Assembly: GCA_016789145.1 (NCBI GenBank)
Contig: JAEUQI010000027.1
Coordinates: 1 to 37,250 of the forward strand
DNA length: 37,250 bases
Source of the DNA: Blastocatellia bacterium
GTDB taxonomy: Bacteria; Acidobacteriota; Blastocatellia; Pyrinomonadales; Pyrinomonadaceae
Direction of reading: 5' to 3'
Positions 1 through 9,241 of the stretch are shown here, piece after piece (positions within the stretch are counted from its first letter, which is position 1; each line of letters begins with the position of its first letter). The notes below the pieces were generated by a model that saw only the letters and a program-made list of their open reading frames with translations, made no database searches and was not told where the DNA came from. The position numbers and the translations under genes are program-made.

Positions 1-2
1 GA

Positions 3-1544
3 CTCAATAAACAGTTACTCGAAGCTGAAAACAATCGCAAGAATGCGGAAGCCAACTATCGTACGGTTGCAGCGGATCCTGCGCGTGTGACGGCCCAGGT
101 TGAAGAACTCGCTTTACGTTACACTACTGAGCAGGAAAACAATCTGCAGGCATTTAGACTAGAGCGTGAAAAAACGCTTGCCGGCCTTCGTCAGCAGCGT
201 GCGAAGCTTACTCAGGAATTTCAGGAATCTGCTCCCGAAGTGAAAGAGATCGATGTTCAGATCGACACGATCCAGACCTCGCTCGACAAGGCAGCCGCTG
301 AATTTCAAAAAGGCATAGCTGATTTCCGCAGAAATGGCAGGACGACTTTGGTCGAGAATCTGCGAACAAAATATTTGCAGGCTCAAAAGCAAGAGAATGA
401 GATCAAGGCTGCATTTGATACGCAGTTCAACCAGGCTCAGTCGCAAAATCAAGGTGCCGTAAAGCTGCGTTTGCTTCAACAGCGCCTCGATACGAACAAG
501 GGATTTCTGGATAATCTGCGCAAACAAGTTAGCAGTAACGACGTTGCTTCGCAGGGCACCGACAACAACATCTCGGTAACCGAGCACGCGATACCGAACG
601 ACCAGGCCGTATCACCACGAAGGCTGACCACAGTCCTTGCCGCCCTTTTGCTGTCCACACTGTTCGGAATGGGCTTGGCACTTTTCTTAGAGTACCTCGA
701 CGATACGATACGTACGACAGAGGAAATTGAGAGTTACTTACAGCTGCCGGCACTCGCGGCAATCCCAAACATCGACTCTTTGCCGAAGCGCAATAAGCTC
801 TTACTGGTTGGCGGCGAAGCCGAGGAGGAAAAGCAGAATTCAGGCCTATTGATCGACAACGATTCGAACTCTCCTTTGGCTGAGGCATACCGTCAACTGC
901 GAACATCGATCTTGCTTTCAACGGCCGGCCATGCTCCGAAATCGCTGTTGGTCACCTCCAGTTTGCCTTCCGAAGGTAAAACGACTACTGCGACCAACAC
1001 CGCGATCAGCCTTGCTCAAACCGGTGCAAAGGTGCTGATCATAGATGCCGACATGCGTCGCCCGCGGTTGCATCAAGTATTTGGTGTTGGAAATAACCTC
1101 GGACTAAGTACGCTGCTTTCTAGCGAGTTGCACGACGAGGATATCGAAGCGGCCGTTCAGCTCGACCCCGGAACGAAGCTCCATCTGTTGACATCAGGGC
1201 CGATCCCGCCGAATCCTGCGGAGCTCATCGGTTCGCAGCAGATGAACCGTCTGGTTTCGATGCTCGAAGGCAAGTTCACGCATATTGTCGTGGATTCACC
1301 GCCGATCGCGTCGTTCACGGACGGCGTTCTGATCGCATCAATGGTGGATGGCGTCATTCTAGTCGTGCACTCTGGCAAGAGCTCGCGTCAGGTCGTGCGC
1401 AAATCACGACAACTGCTCAACGACATTGGAGCCAAGGTCTTCGGAGTTGTACTAAACAACGTAAATCTTCGTTCGCAAGACAATTATTACTACTATCAGA
1501 GCTACTATCATCGCGACAGCTATCACGCCGGCGATCAAGAGTAA
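3..1544 (+). CDS. Polysaccharide chain-length regulator / bacterial tyrosine kinase (Wzc/GumC-CpsD type), 5' partial
   Basis: The frame is open to the left window edge, so the N-terminus lies outside; the GTG at 87 is only an internal codon. Seen in order: a long charged, Gln-rich coiled-coil region (periplasmic part of a Wzz-type protein), one hydrophobic segment encoded at about 625-700, then a cytoplasmic P-loop kinase. The Walker A motif SEGKTTT lies near 968-990, Walker A' IIDADMRRP near 1036-1063, and Walker B HIVVDSPP near 1280-1302. A tyrosine-rich tail (YYYYQSYYHRDSY) is encoded near 1485-1525. Members of this BY-kinase family sit in the inner membrane, control export and length of Wzy-made polysaccharides, and autophosphorylate on the C-terminal tyrosine cluster. 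Position at the head of the sugar genes fits that role. The identification is firm; the exact subfamily is not. Confidence 0.93.
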   Translation, partial: LNKQLLEAENNRKNAEANYRTVAADPARVTAQVEELALRYTTEQENNLQAFRLEREKTLAGLRQQRAKLTQEFQESAPEVKEIDVQIDTIQTSLDKAAAEFQKGIADFRRNGRTTLVENLRTKYLQAQKQENEIKAAFDTQFNQAQSQNQGAVKLRLLQQRLDTNKGFLDNLRKQVSSNDVASQGTDNNISVTEHAIPNDQAVSPRRLTTVLAALLLSTLFGMGLALFLEYLDDTIRTTEEIESYLQLPALAAIPNIDSLPKRNKLLLVGGEAEEEKQNSGLLIDNDSNSPLAEAYRQLRTSILLSTAGHAPKSLLVTSSLPSEGKTTTATNTAISLAQTGAKVLIIDADMRRPRLHQVFGVGNNLGLSTLLSSELHDEDIEAAVQLDPGTKLHLLTSGPIPPNPAELIGSQQMNRLVSMLEGKFTHIVVDSPPIASFTDGVLIASMVDGVILVVHSGKSSRQVVRKSRQLLNDIGAKVFGVVLNNVNLRSQDNYYYYQSYYHRDSYHAGDQE

Positions 1545-1565
1545 CTGAACTGAATATTTATTTTT

Positions 1566-2561
1566 ATGAGTGAACAAACACGCGTTCTGGTTACCGGTGC
1601 GGGCGGCTTTATTGGCAGCCATCTCGTAACCTATTTGAAAGACAAGGGTTATTGGGTCCGCGGCGTCGATATCAAAGAGCCGGAATTCAGTGCATCCACG
1701 GCTGATGAGTTCATGCTGCTCGATCTTCGCCGATGGGAAAACTGCCTAAAGGCGACCGAAGGAATTGAGGAAGTTTACGCTCTAGCCGCCGACATGGGCG
1801 GCATGGGCTTTATTTCGGCGAATCATGCCCTGATCTTGCACAACAACTCGCTGATCAACATCCACACGCTCGATGCCGCTCGCGAGAACGGCGTAAAACG
1901 CTATCTTTATACGAGTTCGGCATGTATATATCCTGAGCATCTTCAAGAAACGGCGGATGTCGTGCCTTTGAAAGAAGAGGACGCATACCCTGCCTATCCA
2001 CAAGACGCTTATGGTTGGGAAAAGCTTGTAACTGAACGTCTCTGTACGCATTATCGCGAGGATTACGGACTTGATACGCGTATCGTACGTTTTCACAATA
2101 TCTTTGGCGAAGAGGGAACTTGGACGGGCGGACGCGAAAAGGCTCCCGCCGCGATGTGCCGCAAGGCTGCGATTGCCAAACTCACCGGTGATCACTCCAT
2201 CGACATTTGGGGTGACGGTGAGCAGACACGATCTTTCTGCTACATAACTGATTGCGTTGAGGGCATTTATCGTCTGATGCGTTCGGATTTTGTTGAACCG
2301 CTCAACCTCGGTCAGGACCGTATGGTTACGATCAACGAGCTTGCCGATATGGCTGCAGCTTCGGCAGGGATCGAGATCAAAAAGAACCACATCGACGGCC
2401 CCCAAGGCGTTCGTGGCCGCAATTCGGACAATACCAAGCTTCGCGAGGTCTTGGGCTGGGAACCGCAGGTCTCGCTCGAAGACGGCTTGAAAAAGACCTA
2501 CGATTGGATCGAACAGCAAGTGATAGCAGCAAATAAAGAGTCGGGAGCAGTGGCATCATGA
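1566..2561 (+). CDS. GDP-mannose 3,5-epimerase-like NAD-dependent epimerase
   Basis: A 331-residue extended short-chain dehydrogenase. The Rossmann motif GAGGFIG is at residues 11-17, the catalytic YGWEK (Tyr149, Lys153) is present, and the segment SSACIYPE places a cysteine at residue 120. This cysteine, and motifs such as MGGMGFI, FHNIFGEEGTW, GGREKAPAA and GVRGRNSDN, match what I know of plant GDP-mannose 3,5-epimerase (catalytic Cys145 in Arabidopsis). That enzyme converts GDP-D-mannose to GDP-L-galactose (or L-gulose). In a sugar operon it would supply an L-galactose-type donor. The ATG lies 21 bases after the kinase stop. Other epimerases of this superfamily lack the cysteine motif, so the family call is strong; the in vivo product is inferred. 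Confidence 0.87.
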   Translation: MSEQTRVLVTGAGGFIGSHLVTYLKDKGYWVRGVDIKEPEFSASTADEFMLLDLRRWENCLKATEGIEEVYALAADMGGMGFISANHALILHNNSLINIHTLDAARENGVKRYLYTSSACIYPEHLQETADVVPLKEEDAYPAYPQDAYGWEKLVTERLCTHYREDYGLDTRIVRFHNIFGEEGTWTGGREKAPAAMCRKAAIAKLTGDHSIDIWGDGEQTRSFCYITDCVEGIYRLMRSDFVEPLNLGQDRMVTINELADMAAASAGIEIKKNHIDGPQGVRGRNSDNTKLREVLGWEPQVSLEDGLKKTYDWIEQQVIAANKESGAVAS

Positions 2562-3397
2562 GCACGGAGTTCGCCGAAGTACCTATTCAAAAGGTCAAAG
2601 ACTACTGGAATGCTCGGCCCTGTAATATCAGGCATTCGACGGCTGAGATCGGCACCCAAGAATATTTCGATCAGGTAGAGGCTCGCAAATATTTCGTAGA
2701 GCCGCATATTCCGGGATTTGCTGATTTCGAAAAGTGGCGAGGCAAAAAAGTTCTTGAGATCGGCTGTGGAATTGGCACGGACACGATGAATTTTGCCCGT
2801 GCGGGTGCCGAAGTAACTGCGATCGACCTTTCATCAGAATCCATTGCGCTCGCGAAAAAGCGTGCCGAGGTGTTCGGTCTTTCGGATCGCATCAAGTTCT
2901 TTGAGGCTAATGCTGAACAACTTGCCGATTACATACCGGCCGAGAAATACGACCTGATCTATTCTTTTGGCGTTATTCACCATTCGCCGCATCCTGACGT
3001 GATCTTGAAGCATGTCCGTGAAAATTTCACCAAGCCCGAGACGCGTCTCAAGATAATGGTCTATTACCGTTATTCTTGGAAGACGCTGTGGATGTTGATG
3101 CTGGAGAAAGGCAAATTCTGGAAACTGGACGACATCATCGCGAAGCATTCAGAAGCACAAACAGGCTGCCCGATCACATATTCGTACTCGTTCAAGACGG
3201 CTCGGGTGCTGGCCTCGAATGCGGGTTTCGAAGTTACGAACATCTTTGCGGATCATATTTTCCCGTACCAGATCCCCAAATACGTCAAATACGAATACGA
3301 GTACGTGTGGTATTTCCGCATGCTGCCAAAGGGCGTTTTCCGTTGGTTGGAAACGAAACTTGGTTGGCATCTATGTTTTGATGCGAAAGTTAAATAG
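2558..3397 (+). CDS. Class I SAM-dependent methyltransferase
   Basis: A 279-residue protein whose ATG overlaps the preceding stop (ATGA). The SAM-binding motif I VLEIGCGIGTD is at about residues 65-75, followed by VTAIDLS (motif II acidic residue) and YDLIYSFGVIHHSP (post-motif typical of Methyltransf_11/25 proteins). The C-terminal third is aromatic and basic (several Tyr/Trp) and may bind a lipid-linked or large substrate. Translational coupling to the GDP-sugar epimerase suggests a sugar or glycan O-/N-methyl transfer, but the substrate cannot be read from the sequence. Confidence 0.82.
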   Translation: MSTEFAEVPIQKVKDYWNARPCNIRHSTAEIGTQEYFDQVEARKYFVEPHIPGFADFEKWRGKKVLEIGCGIGTDTMNFARAGAEVTAIDLSSESIALAKKRAEVFGLSDRIKFFEANAEQLADYIPAEKYDLIYSFGVIHHSPHPDVILKHVRENFTKPETRLKIMVYYRYSWKTLWMLMLEKGKFWKLDDIIAKHSEAQTGCPITYSYSFKTARVLASNAGFEVTNIFADHIFPYQIPKYVKYEYEYVWYFRMLPKGVFRWLETKLGWHLCFDAKVK

Positions 3398-3428
3398 TTA
3401 GAGCAATACATAAGGTGGGAAGGTATAA

Positions 3429-4829
3429 ATGACACAAAATGTTTCGGTTATAGGTTTGGGTAAATTAGGTGCGAGCATGGCAGGAGCCTTCGCTTCGCGT
3501 GGTTTTAACGTTGTCGGCGTTGATGTAAACCAACGTTCGATCGATCTCGTGAACGAAGGCCATGCTCCCGTTCAAGAGACCGATCTCGAGGAATATATCT
3601 CGCAGAATAAAGAGCGTATCCGTGCAACCTTAAGCCATGAAGACGCTGTTCTTAACAGCGATATCTCATTTGTCATCGTTCCGACTCCGAGCGATGAAAA
3701 GGGCTCCTTTTCGCTGCAATATGCTGAATGGGCATTCAAGGAGATCGGCAAGGCTCTGGCAAAGAAATCGACTTATCACAATGTCGTTCTGACAAGCACT
3801 GTGCTTCCCGGAGCAACGCGACAGGGCCTCATTCCGATCCTCGAACGCGAATCCGGCAAGAAAGCCGGCGTCGATTTCGGTGTTTGCTATAGCCCTGAAT
3901 TTATTGCTCTTGGCAGCATTATCCGCGATTTTCTTAATCCTGATTTTACGCTGATCGGCGAATTTGATGAACGTTCAGGGGCAATGCTTGAAGATATCTA
4001 TTCGCGAGCGATGGTAAATCATCAGAAGTCGGCGCGTATGTCTCTCGAGAATGCGGAACTGACCAAGATATCGGTCAACACATTTGTTACGACCAAGATC
4101 ACGTTCGCAAATATGTTAGCCGAGATCTGCGAGAAGTTGCCCGGCGGTGACGTTGATGTCGTCTCAAACGCTCTCGGATTGGACGCTCGTATCGGCCGCA
4201 AGTACCTGACCGGAGCCATCGGCTACGGTGGACCATGTTTCCCACGCGACAACGTCGCCCTGACCTACATCGCAAAGGAACTTGGCGTCGAGGCAGAGAT
4301 AGCATCAACAACCGACGGTATGAACCGCTCGATCGCTGCAAAAGTAGCGGATCGGCTTATTCCGATGGTCAAGCCCGGCTCGACGGTTGCGGTTCTCGGC
4401 CTTTCGTACAAGCCGTTTTCGCACGTAACTGAAGAATCACAAGGTGTTTACGTCGCTCGTCAGTTGTCTAAGCACGGCGTCCGTGTCGTTGCTTATGATC
4501 CGATGTCGAACGAAATGTCTCTTGATGATCTTCGCAGAGATTTTGTAGTTCTTGATTCGATCAAAGAGTGCTTGGCACAGGCTGAAGCAGTATTGATCAC
4601 AACGCCAGACCCTGCGTTCAAGGATCTCGCTGCTGCGGATTTCAAGAACGAATGGGCGGAGGTTCTCGTCTTCGACTTCTGGCGAACGCTTCGTGAGCAA
4701 TTGAAGGACGCTCCCGGCATAAAATACGTCGGCATTGGCACCAGCGAAGATGACGCTGCAAACACGGCTCGCCTCAAAAAACTCTGGTGGGGCAACGACG
4801 GCGAATCGAACGGCGCTTCAGGAAAATGA
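3429..4829 (+). CDS. Nucleotide-sugar 6-dehydrogenase (UDP-glucose/GDP-mannose dehydrogenase family)
   Basis: A 466-residue, three-domain protein. The N-terminal NAD motif is VIGLGKLG (Gly9, Gly11, Gly14). The central dimerisation region carries AELTKISVN (Lys213), and the catalytic nucleophile is Cys270 in GYGGPCFPRDN. A C-terminal UDP-binding domain has SYKPFSHVTEES. Family members oxidise the C6 hydroxyl of UDP-hexoses or GDP-mannose to uronic acids by two NAD-dependent steps. Which sugar is used here (UDP-Glc, UDP-GlcNAc/ManNAc or GDP-Man) cannot be fixed from motifs alone. It lies 31 bases after the methyltransferase and overlaps the next gene by 4 bases. Confidence 0.9.
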   Translation: MTQNVSVIGLGKLGASMAGAFASRGFNVVGVDVNQRSIDLVNEGHAPVQETDLEEYISQNKERIRATLSHEDAVLNSDISFVIVPTPSDEKGSFSLQYAEWAFKEIGKALAKKSTYHNVVLTSTVLPGATRQGLIPILERESGKKAGVDFGVCYSPEFIALGSIIRDFLNPDFTLIGEFDERSGAMLEDIYSRAMVNHQKSARMSLENAELTKISVNTFVTTKITFANMLAEICEKLPGGDVDVVSNALGLDARIGRKYLTGAIGYGGPCFPRDNVALTYIAKELGVEAEIASTTDGMNRSIAAKVADRLIPMVKPGSTVAVLGLSYKPFSHVTEESQGVYVARQLSKHGVRVVAYDPMSNEMSLDDLRRDFVVLDSIKECLAQAEAVLITTPDPAFKDLAAADFKNEWAEVLVFDFWRTLREQLKDAPGIKYVGIGTSEDDAANTARLKKLWWGNDGESNGASGK

Positions 4830-5761
4830 TCGACAAAAAGATACGTGTCGCAGTAGTCACGCCGGTTTTTAACCGGCGTGATCTCACTTTACAGTGCCTG
4901 CGAAGCCTCGAGCGTTCGAATAACGACGGAATCGAAATCATAACGTACATTGTCGATGATGGCTCGACCGACGGCACGTCCGAGGCAATAGCTCGTGATT
5001 TCCCAAATGTTAACGTGATCCAAGGCACCGGTGAACTATGGTTTACAGGGGGCACCAATGTTGGCGTTCGAGCGGCTCTCGAACAGGATCCCGATTACGT
5101 ATTGATGATCAATGACGATCAGATCTTCGACGAAGACGCGATACGATACATGGTCGAGACAGCCGAGAAAGGTGAGAAACGTGTCGTCGGCTCATTGCTA
5201 CTTCTCTGGGATGAACCGCATAAATTGTTCCAGGTCGCGCCTGTTTGGGACACGTGGATAGGCAGTTGGCGGCATTGGTACCAGCAGACGGTTTGGACGA
5301 TTCCGAACAAGCCTTGGAAGGTCGGCCTGATCGTAGGGAATTGCGTGCTCGTTCCGGCTCGTGCATTTCGCGAACATGGATTGATGGACGAAAAGCGTTA
5401 TCCGAATTTTGGCGATGCTGAATTTACGCCGAGATTGAGAAAGGCCGGCTGGGAGCTTGTGATCGATCCGCGTGCTCGTGTGTTCTGCCAGCCAAATACG
5501 TCGCCACCGGCCGTGCGGAAATTGACATTCAAGCAAAAATTCAATGACCTGTTTGTAGATCTGAGAAAGGTTCAGAATCTACGCCGGCGATTTTACGCCT
5601 ACTGGGATTCGGCTCCGTCGAAGCTTGTCGGTGCTATTGGTTTTGCCGTCTTTGTGGCTCGAATTTTGATCGGAAAGAACCCTGAGACCGAGGCTTGGAT
5701 CAACTCGCATCCGGAGCCGCCACTGTCCGAGACCTTTGCTAACGCGGTTGTAAATGACTAA
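4826..5761 (+). CDS. Family 2 glycosyltransferase (rhamnosyltransferase-like)
   Basis: I chose the ATG at 4826 rather than the upstream GTG at 4787. It has AGGA a few bases upstream, gives the family-typical start MIDKKIRVAVVTPVFNR, and overlaps the dehydrogenase stop as ATGA. The 311-residue protein shows the GT-A fold hallmarks: VDDGSTDGT, then INDDQIFDED (metal-binding DxD-like Asp-Asp), then a GD-containing acceptor-site segment (YPNFGDAEF). No convincing membrane anchor is visible. It should add one sugar to the undecaprenyl-linked repeat unit on the cytoplasmic face; donor and acceptor are unknown. Confidence 0.87.
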   Translation: MIDKKIRVAVVTPVFNRRDLTLQCLRSLERSNNDGIEIITYIVDDGSTDGTSEAIARDFPNVNVIQGTGELWFTGGTNVGVRAALEQDPDYVLMINDDQIFDEDAIRYMVETAEKGEKRVVGSLLLLWDEPHKLFQVAPVWDTWIGSWRHWYQQTVWTIPNKPWKVGLIVGNCVLVPARAFREHGLMDEKRYPNFGDAEFTPRLRKAGWELVIDPRARVFCQPNTSPPAVRKLTFKQKFNDLFVDLRKVQNLRRRFYAYWDSAPSKLVGAIGFAVFVARILIGKNPETEAWINSHPEPPLSETFANAVVND

Positions 5762-6971
5762 AGAACGCCCCAAACTCGTTTTCCTATGGACCTACGATAA
5801 TTGGGGAGGAGCACAGGTCTATCTACTGGCCGTAATGAAGCTCGCAATGTCTGATTTCGACATCACCGTGGCTCTACCGCGCACCTCAGTGCCCGATATT
5901 ATCTATTTCCTAGACGAACTCGGGATCAAGTATGACTATCTCGATGCCTCAATAGATACAGGCCCTACTCCAACCGTATTGAACAAAGTGAAGCGTCAAT
6001 GGCGTCGAATTCACGCCGAATGGACGGCGTTTCGATACCTTTCGCGATACGATCTGCCAAAATCTATCGTACACATCGAGGCAGCTCCATGGCAGTCGTG
6101 GATATTGCTGACCGCACTCTCGCTGAAGGGAAGTAATCTATTCCTGACGATGCACAACATCATGCCCCGAACGTCGGCGTGGAGAGAGCTGATCTGGAAG
6201 GCTCGGCTCAAGTTCGTCTCTCGGCTGCCTAGATTCCAGATCTTTGCATCAAATCACGACACGAAGAATAGGCTTAAAGGCTGGGTAACTGACGAATTTT
6301 GGAACAAGATAAAGGTGACCTATACCGCAGTCGATCCCACGCAGATCGAGGCTGCAACTGAGGCTGCACTCGATCGGGATTCACTACGCGAGAGGTTCGG
6401 CATCCGCAAAGATAGATTCGTAGTGCTCTGTGTCGGCCAGTTTATCGACCGTAAAGGACGTTGGCAGTATCTTGAGGCTGCTCGATCGATCGCAGACAAG
6501 CGAGACGATATCGATCTGGTCTGGATGACACCACAATTGCCTGAGGGCGATGATCTGGAACGCGTCACTTCGTTCGATCTTGGCAGCCGGTTTACTCTCG
6601 TAAGGTCGAGCGATGTCGGCAAGGATAGGCATAGCGTCCTTTCATTCTTTCGAATCGCCGACGCATTTGCACTGCCGAGCCTAGTCGAGGGCCTGCCGAT
6701 CGCATTGCTAGAGGCAATGGCCCTTGGGTTACCGTCGATATCTACGAACATAAATGCGATACCTGAGGCTATTTTTGATGGATCGACCGGCCTCCTGATC
6801 GAGCCAAATGACGCCGCAGCTCTCGCCGGTGCGATCGAACGTCTCGCGGACGAACCTGATCTGCGAATCTCTGTCGCCTCAAAAGGCCGTGAATTCGCTC
6901 TGCTCAATTTTGACGAACGAAAGGTCGCGAAGGATGTTATCGCGTCTTATTGGAGCGAGCTACGAAAATAA
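5754..6971 (+). CDS. Family 4 glycosyltransferase
   Basis: A 405-residue GT-B enzyme starting at an ATG inside the last codons of the GT2 gene (8-base overlap). The N-terminal half has a WGGAQVY segment typical of glycogen-synthase-like acceptor domains. The C-terminal domain has VLCVGQFIDRKG and the E-x7-E signature in VEGLPIALLEAMALG, followed by GSTGLLIEPND. These are standard for GT4 retaining transferases that use nucleotide sugars. The operon position indicates repeat-unit assembly; the linkage is not predictable. Confidence 0.88.
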   Translation: MTKERPKLVFLWTYDNWGGAQVYLLAVMKLAMSDFDITVALPRTSVPDIIYFLDELGIKYDYLDASIDTGPTPTVLNKVKRQWRRIHAEWTAFRYLSRYDLPKSIVHIEAAPWQSWILLTALSLKGSNLFLTMHNIMPRTSAWRELIWKARLKFVSRLPRFQIFASNHDTKNRLKGWVTDEFWNKIKVTYTAVDPTQIEAATEAALDRDSLRERFGIRKDRFVVLCVGQFIDRKGRWQYLEAARSIADKRDDIDLVWMTPQLPEGDDLERVTSFDLGSRFTLVRSSDVGKDRHSVLSFFRIADAFALPSLVEGLPIALLEAMALGLPSISTNINAIPEAIFDGSTGLLIEPNDAAALAGAIERLADEPDLRISVASKGREFALLNFDERKVAKDVIASYWSELRK

Positions 6972-8464
6972 TGAGTGATCCGACAGGCCGATCTCCGCGG
7001 AAAAGGACCGCGACGAATGCTCTCTACGGCCTCGCTACGTGGCTCGTACCGATAGGCCTCAGCTTTGTTGCGACACCAGTTATTCTTCGGTCGTTAGGCC
7101 ATTCTGATTTCGGCATTTACGCTCTAGTCCTTGGATTTATCGGTTATTCGTTCACGTTCTCGTTTGGACGTGCGATCACAAAGTACGTTGCCGAATACCG
7201 CGCGAGCGGTGAAACAGACCGAATCGGAGCCATCGTCTGGTCAAGTATTCTCCTGAACCTCTTGGTCGGCTCGGTAGGGGTTCTACTGATCGGCCTACTC
7301 GCACCTTGGCTTGTACGCAGTGTTTTTTTGATCGAGGCAGAGGCTCAGGAAAAAAGCATTGTTGCCTTCTACATTGCCGCAGTAACGATCTTTGCTACCA
7401 CGCTGAATCAGCTTTCATCTTCAGCTCTGCAAGGGCTACATCGGTTCGATCTCTATTCGAAGATTTTTACAGCCAGCGGCATACTCACGATCGGCGGCAA
7501 CCTTTTGCTGGCGCTAAACGGTGCCGGTCTCATATGGCTACTCGTTTGGAACCTGGCCGTGATCTCGGTCTTCGCTTTGGTCTTCCTGATCTTTACTAAG
7601 CGAAATCTGCCGGAGCTCTCGTTTCCACCGATCCTCGATCGGGCTGCATTTGTAAAGGTTATCACTTTCAATGCAGGCATCGTCGGTTATCAGATCCTCG
7701 CAAATCTATTGTTGCTCTTTGAACGAGGTTGGATCACAAATCAGCTTGGTGTCAAGAATCTGACCTACTACGTGATCCCTCTCACTCTAGGTATCCAATT
7801 GCATGCATTTACGTCTAGTTTGGTTCAAGTCGTATTTCCATTGGCGAGCGAACTCTCCAACGATAAGCCCAGATTACTAGCTCTCTACCTCAAGGCAACA
7901 CGATCCGTCGGTATGGTCGTCGTTTTTGCCGTGTCGATGGTCGTGGCTCTTGCACCACAGTTTCTCATGCTCTGGGTCGGTGATGAGATCGCGAACGAAT
8001 CATCACTGATCCTGCGGTTAGTCGTGGTCGCCTTTGGCATAACGTCTATGCTAACTATCGTGTGGCAGATGACCGAGGGTTTGGGACGGCCGATTATGAA
8101 TCTGTTGATCTTCGTCCCGTGCCTATTGATAAGCGTCACGCTGATGCTCTTGCTTACGCCTCAGTATGGGAACATCGGAGTTGCGATAGCTCGATTGTCA
8201 GGGTTCTTTATACTGACGGCATTGATCCCGATAGCTGAAAAGCTGTTCTTTGGTGGATTCCAAACTGGATTCTGGATCCGCAGCTTGCTCTCCTTGGGAA
8301 TTTCCGCAATTGCGGCAGTGTTGGTTAGCGAGGCCGTCATTCAGAGCCTTCCGTTAAGCTGGGCAACGCTCTTATTAGCAGGAGCCGCAGGCGGAGCGGT
8401 CTATTTTGCAGTATTATTAATGGTTAGATTCGTTACCATCGGGGAACTTAAAGCTCTTAGATAG
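6971..8464 (+). CDS. wzx: Polysaccharide repeat-unit flippase (Wzx/RfbX-like, MOP superfamily)
   Basis: Start taken at the ATG at 6971, which overlaps the previous TAA by one base (TAATG), rather than the in-frame TTG at 6950. The 497-residue protein is almost entirely hydrophobic, with about 12-14 predicted membrane helices, and opens with a short basic segment (SPRKRTATN) followed by LATWLVPIGLSFVATPVIL. This opening and the SDFGIYALV segment are characteristic of Wzx/PST flippases. These move undecaprenyl-pyrophosphate-linked oligosaccharide units across the inner membrane for periplasmic polymerisation. The presence of a Wzy-like gene and a BY-kinase in the same operon supports the role. 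Confidence 0.87.
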   Translation: MSDPTGRSPRKRTATNALYGLATWLVPIGLSFVATPVILRSLGHSDFGIYALVLGFIGYSFTFSFGRAITKYVAEYRASGETDRIGAIVWSSILLNLLVGSVGVLLIGLLAPWLVRSVFLIEAEAQEKSIVAFYIAAVTIFATTLNQLSSSALQGLHRFDLYSKIFTASGILTIGGNLLLALNGAGLIWLLVWNLAVISVFALVFLIFTKRNLPELSFPPILDRAAFVKVITFNAGIVGYQILANLLLLFERGWITNQLGVKNLTYYVIPLTLGIQLHAFTSSLVQVVFPLASELSNDKPRLLALYLKATRSVGMVVVFAVSMVVALAPQFLMLWVGDEIANESSLILRLVVVAFGITSMLTIVWQMTEGLGRPIMNLLIFVPCLLISVTLMLLLTPQYGNIGVAIARLSGFFILTALIPIAEKLFFGGFQTGFWIRSLLSLGISAIAAVLVSEAVIQSLPLSWATLLLAGAAGGAVYFAVLLMVRFVTIGELKALR

Positions 8465-8482
8465 GACTAATTCCGACCCAGT

Positions 8483-9142
8483 ATGAACATCGTTCAACGA
8501 ACAGATCTAATTGTCGAGAGGTCACGTGGACGCTCGGTCCTGCACTTGGGATGTACGAATCATCCATATACGCAGGACGCTATCGACAGAGATATGCTGC
8601 TCCATTTTGATCTGGCAAAGGTTTCGGACGAACTTTTCGGCTTTGACTATGATCAGGAAGGATTAGACACGCTCGCCGCGGCTGGTGTTGACAACTTGTT
8701 TCGAGCCGATCTGGAACGCCTTGATGAGGTTCCGCTTGATCGGACATTCGACGTCATAATTGCCGGCGAAATGATCGAGCATCTCTCGAATCCAGGAATG
8801 TTCTTGCGTGGGATCCAGCGATTCATGTCCGCGGATACCGAATTGGTCATCACCACGATCAACGCCTATTGTGCACTGCGTTTCGCTATGTACGCATTGC
8901 GAGGAAAGGGCGGCGTTAGTGAGCCTGTTCACCCCGACCACGTCTATTACTTTTCATACAGGACCTTGTCGCATCTGATCGATCGTGCCGATCTGGACGT
9001 CGTCGATTTTATGTTCTACGACCTCGGTAGGGAACATCGGCCTTATAATCCGTGGTATTTGAACTTGGCGAACGACATAGCCGTCAAGATCTCCCGACAA
9101 CTCGCCGACGGCGTGATCGCTGTTTGCAAGCTAAAGAAATAA
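8483..9142 (+). CDS. SAM-dependent methyltransferase
   Basis: A 219-residue protein with a divergent class I fold. Motif I is VLHLGCTNHPY, and a motif III-like region DVIIAGEMIEHLSNPG matches the Methyltransf_11/23 pattern. Late segments such as HPDHVYYFSYRTL resemble glycan-cluster methyltransferases. The gene lies 18 bases after the flippase gene and is followed by a 99-base gap with a possible promoter. A role in modifying or capping the glycan is inferred from context only. Confidence 0.75.
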   Translation: MNIVQRTDLIVERSRGRSVLHLGCTNHPYTQDAIDRDMLLHFDLAKVSDELFGFDYDQEGLDTLAAAGVDNLFRADLERLDEVPLDRTFDVIIAGEMIEHLSNPGMFLRGIQRFMSADTELVITTINAYCALRFAMYALRGKGGVSEPVHPDHVYYFSYRTLSHLIDRADLDVVDFMFYDLGREHRPYNPWYLNLANDIAVKISRQLADGVIAVCKLKK

Positions 9143-9168
9143 AGTATCGCGATTATCAACTAAGTGAT

Positions 9169-9197
9169 TTGCCGTTACTTCATCGACTAAGGATAAT
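9169..9197 (+). promoter_or_regulatory. Candidate sigma-70 promoter inside the polysaccharide operon
   Basis: TTGCCG (4 of 6 to consensus) and GATAAT (5 of 6) are separated by exactly 17 bases in the 99-base gap between the methyltransferase and polymerase genes, which is one of the larger gaps in the operon. Transcription would begin about 38 bases before the polymerase ATG at 9242. This is pattern matching only. Confidence 0.4.
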
Positions 9198-9241
9198 AGA
9201 GGTTTTGTAGCAACAGCCTGAACTAACAAGCGGCTTAGCAT

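Noticed and set aside
1782..2519. A 245-codon open frame on the minus strand
   Set aside because: Antisense to the GDP-mannose 3,5-epimerase gene; translation shows no family features.
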